From: Lichenostomus cassidix
Taxonomy: Eukaryota > Chordata > Aves > Passeriformes > Meliphagidae
DNA: 64,000 nucleotides
Assembly (NCBI GenBank): GCA_008360975.2
Contig: CM039195.1
Coordinates: forward strand, 12,639,010 to 12,703,009
Direction of reading: 5' to 3'
The position numbers were made by a program, and so were the translations under genes. Numbering within the stretch: the stretch's first letter is position 1; the number at the start of each line of letters is the position of its first letter. Under the pieces are notes generated by a model, which did no database searches, was not told where the DNA came from, and saw only the letters and a list, made by a program, of their open reading frames with translations. Below are positions 12,265 through 23,875 of this stretch, in pieces.

Positions 12265-12559
12265 AAATGTACAAAGTGAATGGGCAGCAGCACCTTTCCA
12301 AAACCTTCTAGTGAAGTCCCAAATCAAAATGCTGTTTGGCTTACAATTGCTTTATCTGTGAATAGGTGTTACCTGCATTACTATCCATTTTTTATAAACA
12401 TATAATTTCCCCTAAACATAAACTCCTACTGCTCTATAAAGGCTGAATTGATACGTTTGTACTGATGGAAAACTACATTCCCTTTGTGCTGCCATGGAGC
12501 TTATGTTTGTTTGCTCCAAACTACTCACATTTCATTCAGAAACTTTTGCCAGATATCTA

Positions 12560-13000
12560 TTTTGTCCATTCTGGGCACAATGTTAAGCAGCAGCACACGG
12601 TGTAATTAATGAGAAATTCAGTTTTTTCTGCATTTTTACCCATTAATTAAAGCTGTTGAACTAAATACCTGAGGGAAAAATATCTTTTTTGACCACACAC
12701 TGCCAGGCCAATGAGACCTTTTTGTGTTTAACATGTGGGGACTGATTATTAACAATTTAAACTCCTCTTTCTATTCCTCAGCTTCTGCCACCTTTTACCT
12801 AAACTGAGATCACATTCACTGCTCTTAAATCCTGGCAGAGTTCCATTAAGGCCCAGCTCCATTAAAGTTTATGAAGCTCTGCCAATTTACACGGCAGAGA
12901 GCTTGGCCTGTGGTTTGTTTAAAGGTTATAAGCCCTGCCTGCAAATATTACAATTCCATGTGGAATTCAGCTGCTCTTTAATTTATACAGCTGCCCATGT
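12560..13000. promoter_or_regulatory. Candidate conserved noncoding block
   Basis: The block contains GTGTAATTAATGAG (about 12600) and CCCATTAATTAAAGC (about 12639), then two similar CCATTAA words near 12842 and 12860 and GTTTAAAGGTTATAAGCCC near 12919. It is rich in homeodomain-type sites and carries no long frame. It is a regulatory candidate by pattern only. Confidence 0.25.
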
Positions 13001-13187
13001 CAGCCAAAAGGTCTTCACTTTAGCCTCTCAATGAAAGAGAACAATGAAAATGTTAACCACATTTCTGTATTCCTATTGGCACCTAGGAAAGGAATTACCA
13101 CTTTGTTTTACATTGTACCTGTGAAATTTCATCTTTTTCCCTTGCTGCTGGAAATCATCCTTGTTCAATATCAAGAGAAAACAAAAC

Positions 13188-13206
13188 TTTTTTTTTTCCC
13201 CCCCCC
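13188..13206 (+). repeat. T10-C9 homopyrimidine tract
   Basis: Ten T are followed by nine C with no interruption. The tract is pure pyrimidine on the plus strand, sits in AT-rich sequence, and is probably length-polymorphic. Confidence 0.9.
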
Positions 13207-16200
13207 AATTATAGAAATGAAATAGAAGGAAGAAGTTTATTCACTCTACTTTCCAGTGACAGAATTTCCAGCAGAGGTTTTCAGTGTATAAACTGAATAA
13301 CCACCTGGACTCTTGCTAACCTGATTTAGAATAATTAGTCAAAGCAAAGAGAACAGTTCACAAACAAATTGCACCACGCCTGAGGATGGAAGAAAACCTT
13401 TGTAAGAATCAGAAAAAAGTTACTTTGAAATGTCTGGCTCCTTATTTTAAACAGCCAATGGTGAATATTAATGTATTTTCAGCTAAAACTTCCTTTTGAT
13501 GTTTTTCTGTGAGTAAACTTCTTTTGTCAACGATGTACTTCCTAAACATGGCAATTGTTGCCCATGATTTTTCCCAGCACACGGCCAGGGAATACACACA
13601 ATTTTAATGGGGAGAGCATGCAAAAGCCTTCTGAATGTTAGTCCTTGCAGAAGGAAGAGATTTATCTTCAAACAAAGATCTACTTAAATATGTTTGTGAC
13701 AGCTGAGGAATTTATCTCCAATTCTTCTTGCCTGGGGTGTGCCACATTGCTATTTTCCCCACAGCAGCATGCAAGAAGCAAACTAAGATGTCATATACAT
13801 AATACAGAGATAAAAAATGACCCTATTTCCATGTCCATGTGATAAATGGAATGAAAGTTCAGTGAACACATATTTGCACATTAATTGAACTGCATGATTC
13901 TGTCCTGTTCAATCAAGTCACTACTCTGTGTACCACAGGAAATTTTTCCCCAAGAACCATTAAACCAACTTTATCGCTTAAACACATACACATTTTCACC
14001 TATTTATCTTCCTGCCTTGCCAAGATAGAAGAAAAAAGTTACCTCTGCGTATTCACATGATTGAAAACACATACACAGGAATTTATATATTACTACATCA
14101 CATCACTGTAATGAGAATCTGAACTAAGTGTTGCTGTTCACTGTAATAATCAGAGAACAAAGGTATTTGATCAACTTTCTTAACCTATAAATATTTAGGA
14201 GACATTTGGGCTTTGAGAATATTAAGTTTTCCCCCCAGAAATCAAGTTTCCTTTGGCTGATTTAATCATGAAGATCAATATGGCACTTTGAGAGCTGTGA
14301 CAGTGTGATACTCTTGAAATCCACAGCTGAGGACTGAGCAAAGTGTGATTAATACAGCACCTTTAAAACCTTCATCAAACCACCATCAGATTCTCCTGCA
14401 GGCACTGCAAACTCGCAGCGTTCAGCAAGAGAACATGGAAGTAAAGCAAGAAACAGAATCAATAAACAAAGTGCACTTTCAAGTCAATAGCAGCCCTTTA
14501 GTGAGACAAGCTTATATTCCCTTCTGTCGCCATCAAATTACTGATGCACTTTACTGAAACTCGTTCTGGAGACAGATATCCATAAAATGGTGGTGTTTAT
14601 ACAGACAAACAGAAAAGGCAGGCAGGATGGTTCACAGTTGTCATCATTAAATCTCATTTTCCTCAGCAGGGCTGTCCAAAGAGATTTGGCCATGGGGGTT
14701 GCTGTTGGTGATGCAATCTTTGGATCCTTGGGGGGAAATTCCAGTTTCAGGCTCAGTGGTCAATGGGAGCCCAAAGAGCCACATCAGAGCTGGGGAGGTC
14801 TGGGAACAGCATTTCCCCTCCAGGAGTTCACTCTCCAAAGTGCAGCTTTGGGTCCCAAAACCAGCTTTGGAGCTCTGACCAAAGGGACTGAGCAGCATTG
14901 GAGAGAGGAAAGGACAAAAGAGAAACCTATGGAAACTTCACAAAGCAGACCTCAAAAGAAAGATAGAGGCTCAAAGGAAAAAAAATTAAACCCCAACCGA
15001 AAATCAAGCAAACAAAACCCCAAACCCCAAAGCCAGTTAATAGAGACTTTACTAGGGAAGGTTCTGCAACTCTGGATGAAGCAAATTGAGGTAACTGAAT
15101 TAGTCCATGGACCATTTTTACACACACAAAAAAATATCCAAAGTCTAAAGCCTGTGTAGGCAACAGTCTCAGCTCCCAGAGCCTCACATAGGAATCTGTG
15201 TGCCATTAGAGCCAGAAAGATTTCAGCCAACAGACATTGTGCCCTTGCTGTGCAGTCCCTCTCCTCAGAGCACCATGGCACACCAGCTACCCTGCAGGCC
15301 ATGCTGGGACAGCTGAAAAAGCACCTTTTTAAGAGCTTACAATGTCCAAGCTTCTGTCACTTGAATGAAGTAAAGATAATTTATGTATCCAAGTCCTGGC
15401 CAAACTGGATGGTAATTAATGCGTAGCACTTATTAAAAGAAATACAAAATGAAGGCTCAAGTTCCAATCATATATGTTTTATAAATGCTCTATTTAATAA
15501 TATATAATCAGTAAATTAGACAACTGGTTGTGTCTAAACTGATGTATTGCACAATTCAATCTGTCTGGGGGTTTATGAAAGTTTGTAATTTCCATTCATT
15601 ATCTTTTGTTGAACTACTTGCTTTTCAGTGGTAGAAGCTTCTGCTTCCATGAGTAAAGTAGTCCCCAAACCATAAATTATATCCTACAGTTTTGACATCA
15701 TTTATTTTCATACCATTATACATGCCAACCTTTTGACTACTCAAGATCAAAAGAGTTGCTCTCCAGGCTCATATTTCACTATAGCTCTCATATTTTATGC
15801 AGCAAATTAGGTTTTACAGTAGCAGCTACAGCAAGAGTGTCTCTCACGCTGCACAGCTTAAAATTACTGCTCAGGATTTCAGGCCCAAGGAGCACAATCC
15901 TAGAAATTCATGCTCAAGTTAAAAATGGATGAAAACTTTGTATAATTCTTCTCCATCCATTTTGTAGAGTCTTTATACATATAGATGTATTTAATCTACT
16001 GGGGTTAAACCTCGAAACTATGAAAGGAAGTCAGGCTTCTGATTTAGTGAAGGAGTTTGTTGGGTCTGTGAGGACATGTGGGTGCTCAGCAGGACTGAGA
16101 TGTGACACTGGGCTGCCCAGAGACACCTCTCACTGGCAGTTCAGGCCCTTCCTCAGCTGACATGATTGAAAAATACTTTTTGGTGGAAATGACTTAAGGC

Positions 16201-17590
16201 ATGATGTCAAAATCCCAACTTCTGCCCAGCTACAACTGTTCCGTTCTAAAAGCTTGAAAAGTAAAAATCATTTTAACATATAATTCTTGGTTTTGCACTT
16301 GAAATTAGAAATACTCATAATACAGAATTAGCTATTTATTGCAATTGGTATCTATTTATGCACAATTTGTGGCAGCTTGATTTAAGCAAATCTAAAGTGA
16401 TTTCAACAGATCAAGCAAAAATTACAATTCTACTGCAGTATTTATCCTCTTGATAAATTCTAAAGTCCAGCTACAAACTGCAGAGATTTTAAAACCTTAA
16501 AATCATCAAAATTATACCAGCAAGTCCTATAGATAACGCCGTTTTCTTAAAAAGCAAACATTTTCTGCTGTAAATACATTAAAGATAGGAACATTAAAAA
16601 ATAATAATAGCAAATTCTTTATTAGTCATCATGATTGATCACCCATGCCTTATTCCACTTGTAGGGAAGGGGGAATTTCGAACTGACTAGTATTAACAAT
16701 GCACAGTTTCAATCAAATGCTGCAGCTGATGCAAAGTATTGATGCATCAGGACAGGGAGAAGCTGTAATCCACTCACTCCCCCTGAAAAACAACCTGAAA
16801 ACAGCAAGAGAAGTGTCTCCTGTCCTGAGCACACACACTGCTCACAGTGATGGCACACTAGGACCTTGCATGTTAAGTGTTCTTGGGGAATAAAGCAGGG
16901 CAGGGATGGAGGGAGGCTGAATGACACCTTTTTATCTGCAGTGGGGTTTTAATACAGCACCTGCAATTTACCCTGACAGCATCCCACCGAGCAGTCGCCT
17001 TTCCCCAGATAAAGTTTCCATTGAGAGCACAGTTTTTCCATAGAAATCAAGCAGACAGCCAACAGGATTAAAAATTCCTCATGCACCAGCAGAAAGCATT
17101 AGAAGTCTACCAGGAAGAGAGCACACTGCAAACTATCACACCATCAGTGCAGCCACACTAGAACAATATTGGTACAGGCTTAGTTCCTGAGCAAGCTCTG
17201 CTATCTGTTTACACACACACATGTTTTACTGAGTCCTTTTCCAAAATGAATTTGGGAATTCAGCATTTGAAGCAGGAGTAGAAGCAGGTAAGGTCCTGCT
17301 GGCAGTGAAGCCCCAGCTGTGCTGCTGCCTCACCACTTCATTTCCCTGGAGCCATGCTTTGTATCACCTGTGAGGTGTGTCAGACACTGGGCAGAGTGTG
17401 CAGTACACAGGGAATCCTGACAGTCTGAGATTCCCCCTGGGACCCCAGAAATTCCTGCAAGGCCAGCAGACAATGATTTCAGCCAGCACAAACACCCTGC
17501 ATGGCTCTCAGACCTCTGCCATGGCACCTTGCGTGAGCATCACTCCCATGGCTCACACAGACATCTTCCCTGCAGGCAGGCTGCATTGCT
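13207..17590. other. No gene seen; one 190-codon chance frame
   Basis: The plus-strand frame at 14587-15159 is the second longest in the window. Its middle is K/E/Q-rich because the DNA is A-rich, two minus-strand frames overlap it, and no domain is visible, so it is not annotated as a gene. The remainder is AT-rich unique sequence. Confidence 0.55.
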
Positions 17591-17627
17591 CAAACAAACA
17601 AACAAAAACAAACAAACAAACAAAAAT
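17591..17627 (+). repeat. (AAAC)n simple repeat
   Basis: CAAACAAACAAACAAAAACA followed by further CAAA units forms a short tetranucleotide microsatellite with one interruption. Confidence 0.95.
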
Positions 17628-20600
17628 CAGTACAAATTGTCTGTCCTGTCATTGGGCTCTTCTCCTCTCTCCAGCCCACATGGTGATGAAGGGAATTCAT
17701 ATCCTTGCCTTTTCTGAACAACGCTGCTCCCAGGCCTGGGCTGTTCCTTCCATGCCAGGGAGCTGGGGGGCTGAACAATGGCATTTCCTGATAATCAGGG
17801 ACCTGATGGATCATTGTATAAATCAGTCACACTTCTGTTATCATTAGAGCCATATTCTGCTTATTATTCTGAGCTTTCCTGTAAACTCTGATTTAATAAG
17901 CTCCTTGGGCTTTGAGCTGATTTTGATTCCGTTTTATTGAGACATATTGGCACCCTTTTCTTGATGAGAGGAAAAAATAGGCTGCCTTGACATTCCTCCC
18001 ATAAAAGCAGGCAGAGAGCTAACACACAGTTCTGCTGAACTTGTATTTCAATCAGGCATGACCTCTCACTTCTCACAAGGCAGCCTTGAACTCCTCTGTA
18101 TCATTTATTCAAATATTGCCGAGGAAAACAGGAATCACAAGAAGCTTTCTGTGTTCTATTTTGGTAACACCATTTGTTTCAGAAAGAGGAGAAGAAATTA
18201 TGCTTTCCCTAACATAAAGATCATTTATACTCACTGCTAATTAGAAAGAAGAACACTCTGGAAGGTCACATCCTTTGCTGAATGAGACACCTTTTCATGG
18301 GCAAAAATGTACATGCAAAAAGCAATGAAAGGACTAGCTGCCATATACCTGCAGCAGATAAAGTCAGCAGAACTGAAAAAAGTAATTCCTCAACCTGTTG
18401 CTCCAGCAAATTACATGAAAAATTTATTTTATTTTGTATATTATGGCAACTGCTACAGCTCTAGCTGCATTTGAAACTGATGTCAGCCCAATTTTGTAAT
18501 GGCATTAAGAGGGGCTAGGTGATTGAACAAGAAACCAGGGTAAGTTGTGATAAAAATCTTTCTGTTTGGCTACCTATGCATAATTTCTGCCTTTTCAAGA
18601 TGCCTCTAACTTGCATATTTACAAGCCTATGACCCTAACAGACACAGTGTGGGCACACTTGGCAATTATTTTTGGAAGGCTTCGCTGCCTACAGCTTTGA
18701 CTCTGTCACTATTTGTTTCCCCTCTGTGTGAAAAGCTGGAAGGAAGGTCCTGGGATCACCTGACAGCTTCCTCTGGATGTTCTTGTGGCAAGCAGCACTT
18801 AGGAAAAACCCCAGCTGCTTTGTATCTTCCTAAAATATTCAATAGCAGCTCAAACATGTGAAGTTTTCACCCAGACTTCATACAAAATTTAGTAAGGGAA
18901 CACAGCAGTGTCACCTGAGAACAAAGGAAAAGGAATAAACAAATTTCAAGAGTACTCAGATCAACAGTTCAAGAACAACCAAGTGGAGGTTCCAAGAAAA
19001 GGTTTTAGAAAACAAACAGAAGTGTTTTTTTATTCAAAAGCAGACCAGAGATCTTCCACATGAGCACTACAGCAGCAAAAACCAGAGGAGCTCTAATGAG
19101 ACAAGACATGGCACAAAGGTAAGCCAGAACAAGGGGATTTGGGGGTGAATCTTTACCAGAACTGTTCATAACAACCCAAAAGTAAAGCAAAATGAAATAA
19201 AATCAAATCAGGCAAAACACAGGGCCACTGCTGTCAAACCTGGGGAAATGTCCTACATGTCTTGTCATCCCCACAGTTCATTCAGGCCTCAAGATCCACC
19301 AGAACTTCACTGCTATGCCTGTGTAGGTCTCAGGAAGAAATCTTTTGGGGAAGTTTGCCATTATGTCAAAGGAGTCAGATCCCTCAAGAAGAAAATTCCC
19401 TCTGACTAAAACAACCAGCAACCACTTCTGCATGCCTATTTTTGTGAGTTACTCCACTGAATTCAGCCAGACTATTTCCAAACAACATTAATGCCCTGAT
19501 TCAGGAAAATATTTAATTATCCTTTACCTTCAATTGGGATTTGCCCTGTGTTGGGGAGCTCTGGCACTCCTCCTGAGTACTTTGAGGAATGGGAGGCACA
19601 GAACCCAAGCAGGATCTCTCACACCTACAGAGTCAGCAGGTCCAGTGAGCTCCTCAAGAACAACCAAATGTGTTAACTCAAGGTTTTCAAGGGGTTAAAG
19701 TGCCAACAAACAAAGCAGCTCAGCTGACTGACTCAGAAACTTGCAATATTCCTAGAATTTTACACACACGAGAGAAAAAAGTACATGAGAACATTTTACA
19801 AATAAATAAGAAAACAGACTGTACATAAGGCAGCAAAGTCAATAGTAATACCTGGACTGTGACAAATCTCAGGTCCCCAAATCCCATTACAAAACAAGAA
19901 ACTGAAAATGACTATTTATTAGTGGGCTCTTGATATAACAGCATCAAACCTTTGAACAGTGCAACAGTGAAAAAAACAGATACAAATCCTACTCCCGAAA
20001 CTCCCTGAGACAAGCCAAGTATGCAATTGAATCAGACCAGCTAAATTGAACAGTGATATTACAGTCTTAATCTAAATAAAAATGAATGATCTCATTCTTC
20101 TGCAGTATGCAAGTGGACTCGTGTTCTTGTTCTTGAAAGTAACTAGCACAGTTTATCTATTCTCTTTAATAATGCAATTTAATTTACCAAAGGTTCATAT
20201 TAAAAATTTATCTGACTCCAGCAGTTAGAGTCACCTAGACATTGTGTCACAGTTAAACATTAGCTTTGGAGCACATCACAGATTCCCTCCTGTGAGTCCA
20301 AGAAGGGTTTCAGAGAGTGACACTGAGCTTCCAATTGCCATTCCATGGCAATGAGTCAGGAGCTGTGCACCGAATTCAGATCCCTGTCAGTCATTCCAAG
20401 TGCAGTGACTTGCTCAGCAGCACTGTTCAGCAGAGGCAAATGCAGTTCAACACGGTGCTGCTAATAAAGGACTGCCAACTTTGCTTCAGCAAGAGCTTAT
20501 TCAAAACAGTCCCCAATAATCAGGATGTTTTCACCTCTAAGAACACCCTCAGACCATTCAGAAGCACTCACACATCAGTAGAAAAGCTGACAAAATAAAT

Positions 20601-21967
20601 GTGAGAGCAAAAGGATCAGGCTAACCTACAGCAATGTCAGGCACCCAAGGTAGATAATGTGCAATTCTGCCAATGGCACTCCACAATTCAGTGAGAACTC
20701 AGTCACAAAATTCAACTTCTGCTTCATGCCCCAGTCTGTTCAAGCAGCTCGTGTGGTGCAAGGAGAGTGAGGCCAAGGCAGGCATGGAGGTGCACAGAAC
20801 ATGTGCCAAGCCCAGAACTGCCTCTGGAGCAGACAAAAACCTGCCTGGCTGAGGAGCAGAGTGAAAACATGGAAGAGCAGAGGTCCTTTTCAAAGGGAAA
20901 AGTCAGATTGCACCTTCTGGGGCTGGGAAATAAAACGCACTCTGAACAAACCTCTGAACTGTGAAGTTTTGGTGCCATGGAAATCTTCAGAAAGAGCTGC
21001 ACAGTGACAAAACCTCCCCAGAAGGAATTTATGAGCTTAAACGTTGTTATGCCATGACCAGAATGCCGAATATTGGCTCATTAAGCACCAGAAGCAGCAC
21101 AAATGTCATCCTGAAGTCACTTAAACTTTCACCCCAACAAGTGTCAGCAAGCTGCCCCCTCCAGCAGAGGCACAGAAAGCTATTTAACATTCCACCAGGA
21201 TAAGACAGAATTTCCTACCTCAGCTTTGCTGGCATCCAGCGATGTCAAAACCTGAAAATTACAGGAAAAATGCATTAGTATTGATCCAACGAAACAGGAG
21301 TGGGATTAATTGGCTTTTGAGGTAACTGACATCAATTGGTTGTTATGGCTCGAGGGAACAGAACTGAGGAGAGCTGTCTTTCACACTGACACTGCTCACC
21401 TCTCATGCACATCAGAAGGCAACAACAGGGATATTGGAAGACTACAGTAAAATTCAGGAGCATTGGGTAGAAACCCAGGAAACATCCCAGATGAGAACTG
21501 GAAAAATATGTTTCTATTTGTGCTAATTTTGAATTGGTTTCTGAGCAGAGATGATGAGCAATGCAACAAGAAGTTATTCAAACACAGACAGGATTCACTT
21601 TGACCAGAGGCCAGCTCAGCTCCACAGTGGGAGACGAACACAGTTTGAAGACCACACTCCATGTGGAGTGGGACAAAGGAAGTTTTGGGGTTTTTTGCCA
21701 GACTCTTCTCCCCAGGGACATTCTGCAGGGCACAGGTGCCCAGGGTTTGGCCTCACTGGAGCTCCAGTGGGACTTCAGCAGCCAAAGCTGCACTGAGCAC
21801 AAACAACAGGAATTCTCTGCCACTCAAGGGTTGCACTGAGCTCAGTTAAGGTCAGGGTCTGACACCAGGGAGATACAAACCAACTGCTATGAAAAACTTC
21901 ACAAAATCCACTTCTGGCAATACAGATAAATTCATCAGCTATATTAAAGCAACTTAAATGCTTTAAG
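17628..21967. other. No gene seen
   Basis: Unique sequence, partly A-rich. Frames stay below 100 codons. No interspersed repeat recognised. Confidence 0.6.
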
Positions 21968-22039
21968 ACACATATACTTTAATATCATGGGTCAAACAAC
22001 AGACAAGACTTAATAAGCTGTTATTAGACCCTGAAGGCT
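21968..22039 (+). repeat. Related segment pair, copy A (pair with 23797-23875)
   Basis: The 25 bases at 21978-22002, containing ATGGGTCAAACAACAG, match 23806-23830 with two C/T differences. The surrounding ~70 bp (ACACAT... before, TTAATRAGCTG...ATTAG...GAAG after) align with small gaps, in the same orientation. The sequence is AT-rich, with TAATAA...TTATTA symmetry just right of the core. Candidates are an ancient interspersed repeat or a duplicated regulatory element. The GGGTCAAA part resembles a nuclear-receptor half-site, but that is only a resemblance. Confidence 0.6.
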
Positions 22040-22074
22040 GTTAAACCGTGTTTGTAAAACAAAAAAATCTTTGT

Positions 22075-22215
22075 TAGAACTTTATGTCACAACATTGTCA
22101 CCACTTTGCTCGGTTGAAAAGCCCTTAATAATCTCCTCACAAATTCCAGACTGACACCTAGCTATAATTCTGTCTGCAGGAGAATAGATCTTCCTTTATC
22201 CTGGTGTTAATCATC
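22075..22215. promoter_or_regulatory. Candidate conserved noncoding element beside repeat copy A
   Basis: Non-repetitive sequence with TTTATGTCACAACATTGTCA, CCCTTAATAATCTCC and CTAGCTATAATTC. It directly follows the related segment at 21968-22039. No frame or repeat was recognised. Confidence 0.18.
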
Positions 22216-23796
22216 GTTTCCAGAGGACATCACCAATTCTCCCAGCTCCAGGAGCTGCAGAGGGAGTGCCCAACCATGACCCTGTCTGAGGCAAGGGGAA
22301 GGAGAGCACAGAGTTTATGAGCAGAGCTCAGCCTGCTGAGAAAAAGAGACAATTTGTGTGCAGAGCTGCTGTTCGATGGAAGACATCTGTGGATTCATCA
22401 AGAACTGATTCCAAAGGAATTTAGGAATGGAAATGAACTCCTGTCACATCACAACATGGCACCTGCAACCACAAAGAGTTATTTAATTTAACCTCATTCA
22501 AAACCAGGTTCGGCTCTATTTGAAACAAGTATCTTTGTCACTAATGGGATTTTTGAAGCTGTTCAAGAATTTCTCACACACAAGCAGAACTGAACTTATT
22601 TCAATTCCATTTATTTACAAACAACCTATTGCCTTTTATTTTTTGTTATTCCTCTTCATCAATATTCTTTAGTGCTAGCAGTTATTTTTCCTTTCCAAAA
22701 TGAGCCATCCATAAAGCCATTCCCCCCTTTCCCTGCTGGCATTGCCTTAGGTCACTCGGGTAGTGTCTCCTCACAAGAACATCTTTCTACCAACACACTC
22801 AGTAGAGTTACACTCTATGTATATCAATTTAATTACATCTTTCTTGGAGGCAAATGATTAAAAGTACATATTGTAAAGGATATACTAAAAACCTGTCTTA
22901 AAACACCTGAATTTGGAGTGGAGCTTCCTGAAGCTGCCATAAATCCTGCTCCAAACCCTCTGTCAGAGGTGCCTATCTGCTCTCTCTATCAGCTATGCAA
23001 GAAATGTGACTAGAACTGAACAGTGTGACAATTCCAGCCAGGACCCACTAATGCCTTGCAAGGCAATTACTCTTCTCTTTTAATAATTCACCTTGAGTGT
23101 CCAAAGGCTGTATTTCTCTTTTATACTTTTGTACCTTCCTGGTGCTTTACAGTCACCCAGTGGTCAGCTGGACCACTGGACATATTATGGCCCCATCTTT
23201 CTTCTCCAAGTTATTGTCTGATAAATCCCTGCCCAGCAGCTGAATTCCAGTGAGTTCCTAGAAGCCTGACCTTTTCCTTGGTATGACTAACATTAATTCA
23301 CTTTTATTTCAATCTGCCAGCCCATCCATCTCTTCCTGGGTAGCACACCCAGCTCCTCCACGTTAGCAATTCCTCCCAGCTTCACATTTTTATCAAATTC
23401 CATTAGCACCTTCTTCACCGAGCATACTAATGAAAAATTATCAAATGGAATGACAAATAACTCAATGCAGTGACACTGCAAAGAGAAGCTTGGGGTGGAG
23501 CAGTGCAGCTCCAGCTGACCCTGGTGGGCAGGGCAGAGTGCCAGGCTGTCACACCAGAGCCATCCTGGTGAAACAGTGCAGCTGCACAGCTGGGAGAACA
23601 TCTGCACCCAGGCTGGACACAGGGATCTGAACAATCCCTGAGTTATTTCTGGGAACTCTGCAAAATGCTCCTCACACCAGAGGGATTGGGATCTTTAATA
23701 GTGTACTCATCACTCTACCAGTGGAGACAAAGATGGAGTGTTTCTACCTAAAATAATGACATTCCTCAAGCTAATGTTTAATTAATAAACAGTAAA
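22216..23796. other. No gene seen between the paired segments
   Basis: Mixed-composition unique sequence with a GC-richer part near 23480-23620 carrying a 113-codon minus-strand frame of no recognisable family. Confidence 0.6.
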
Positions 23797-23875
23797 ACAC
23801 ATTAATTTAATATTATGGGTCAAATAACAGTCATGAAATTAATGAGCTGACTATTGTTAGTCTGTGAAGACCTGA
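23797..23875 (+). repeat. Related segment pair, copy B (pair with 21968-22039)
   Basis: This is the second copy of the AT-rich segment lying 1.8 kb upstream. The core at 23806-23830 contains ATGGGTCAAATAACAG. Copy B has a few extra bases between AGCTG and TTAG compared with copy A. No frame is conserved between the copies, which argues against coding. Confidence 0.6.

Noticed and set aside
14587..15159. 190-codon plus-strand frame
   Set aside because: No domain, a K/E/Q-rich middle produced by A-rich DNA, and overlapping minus-strand frames. No promoter or splice context.
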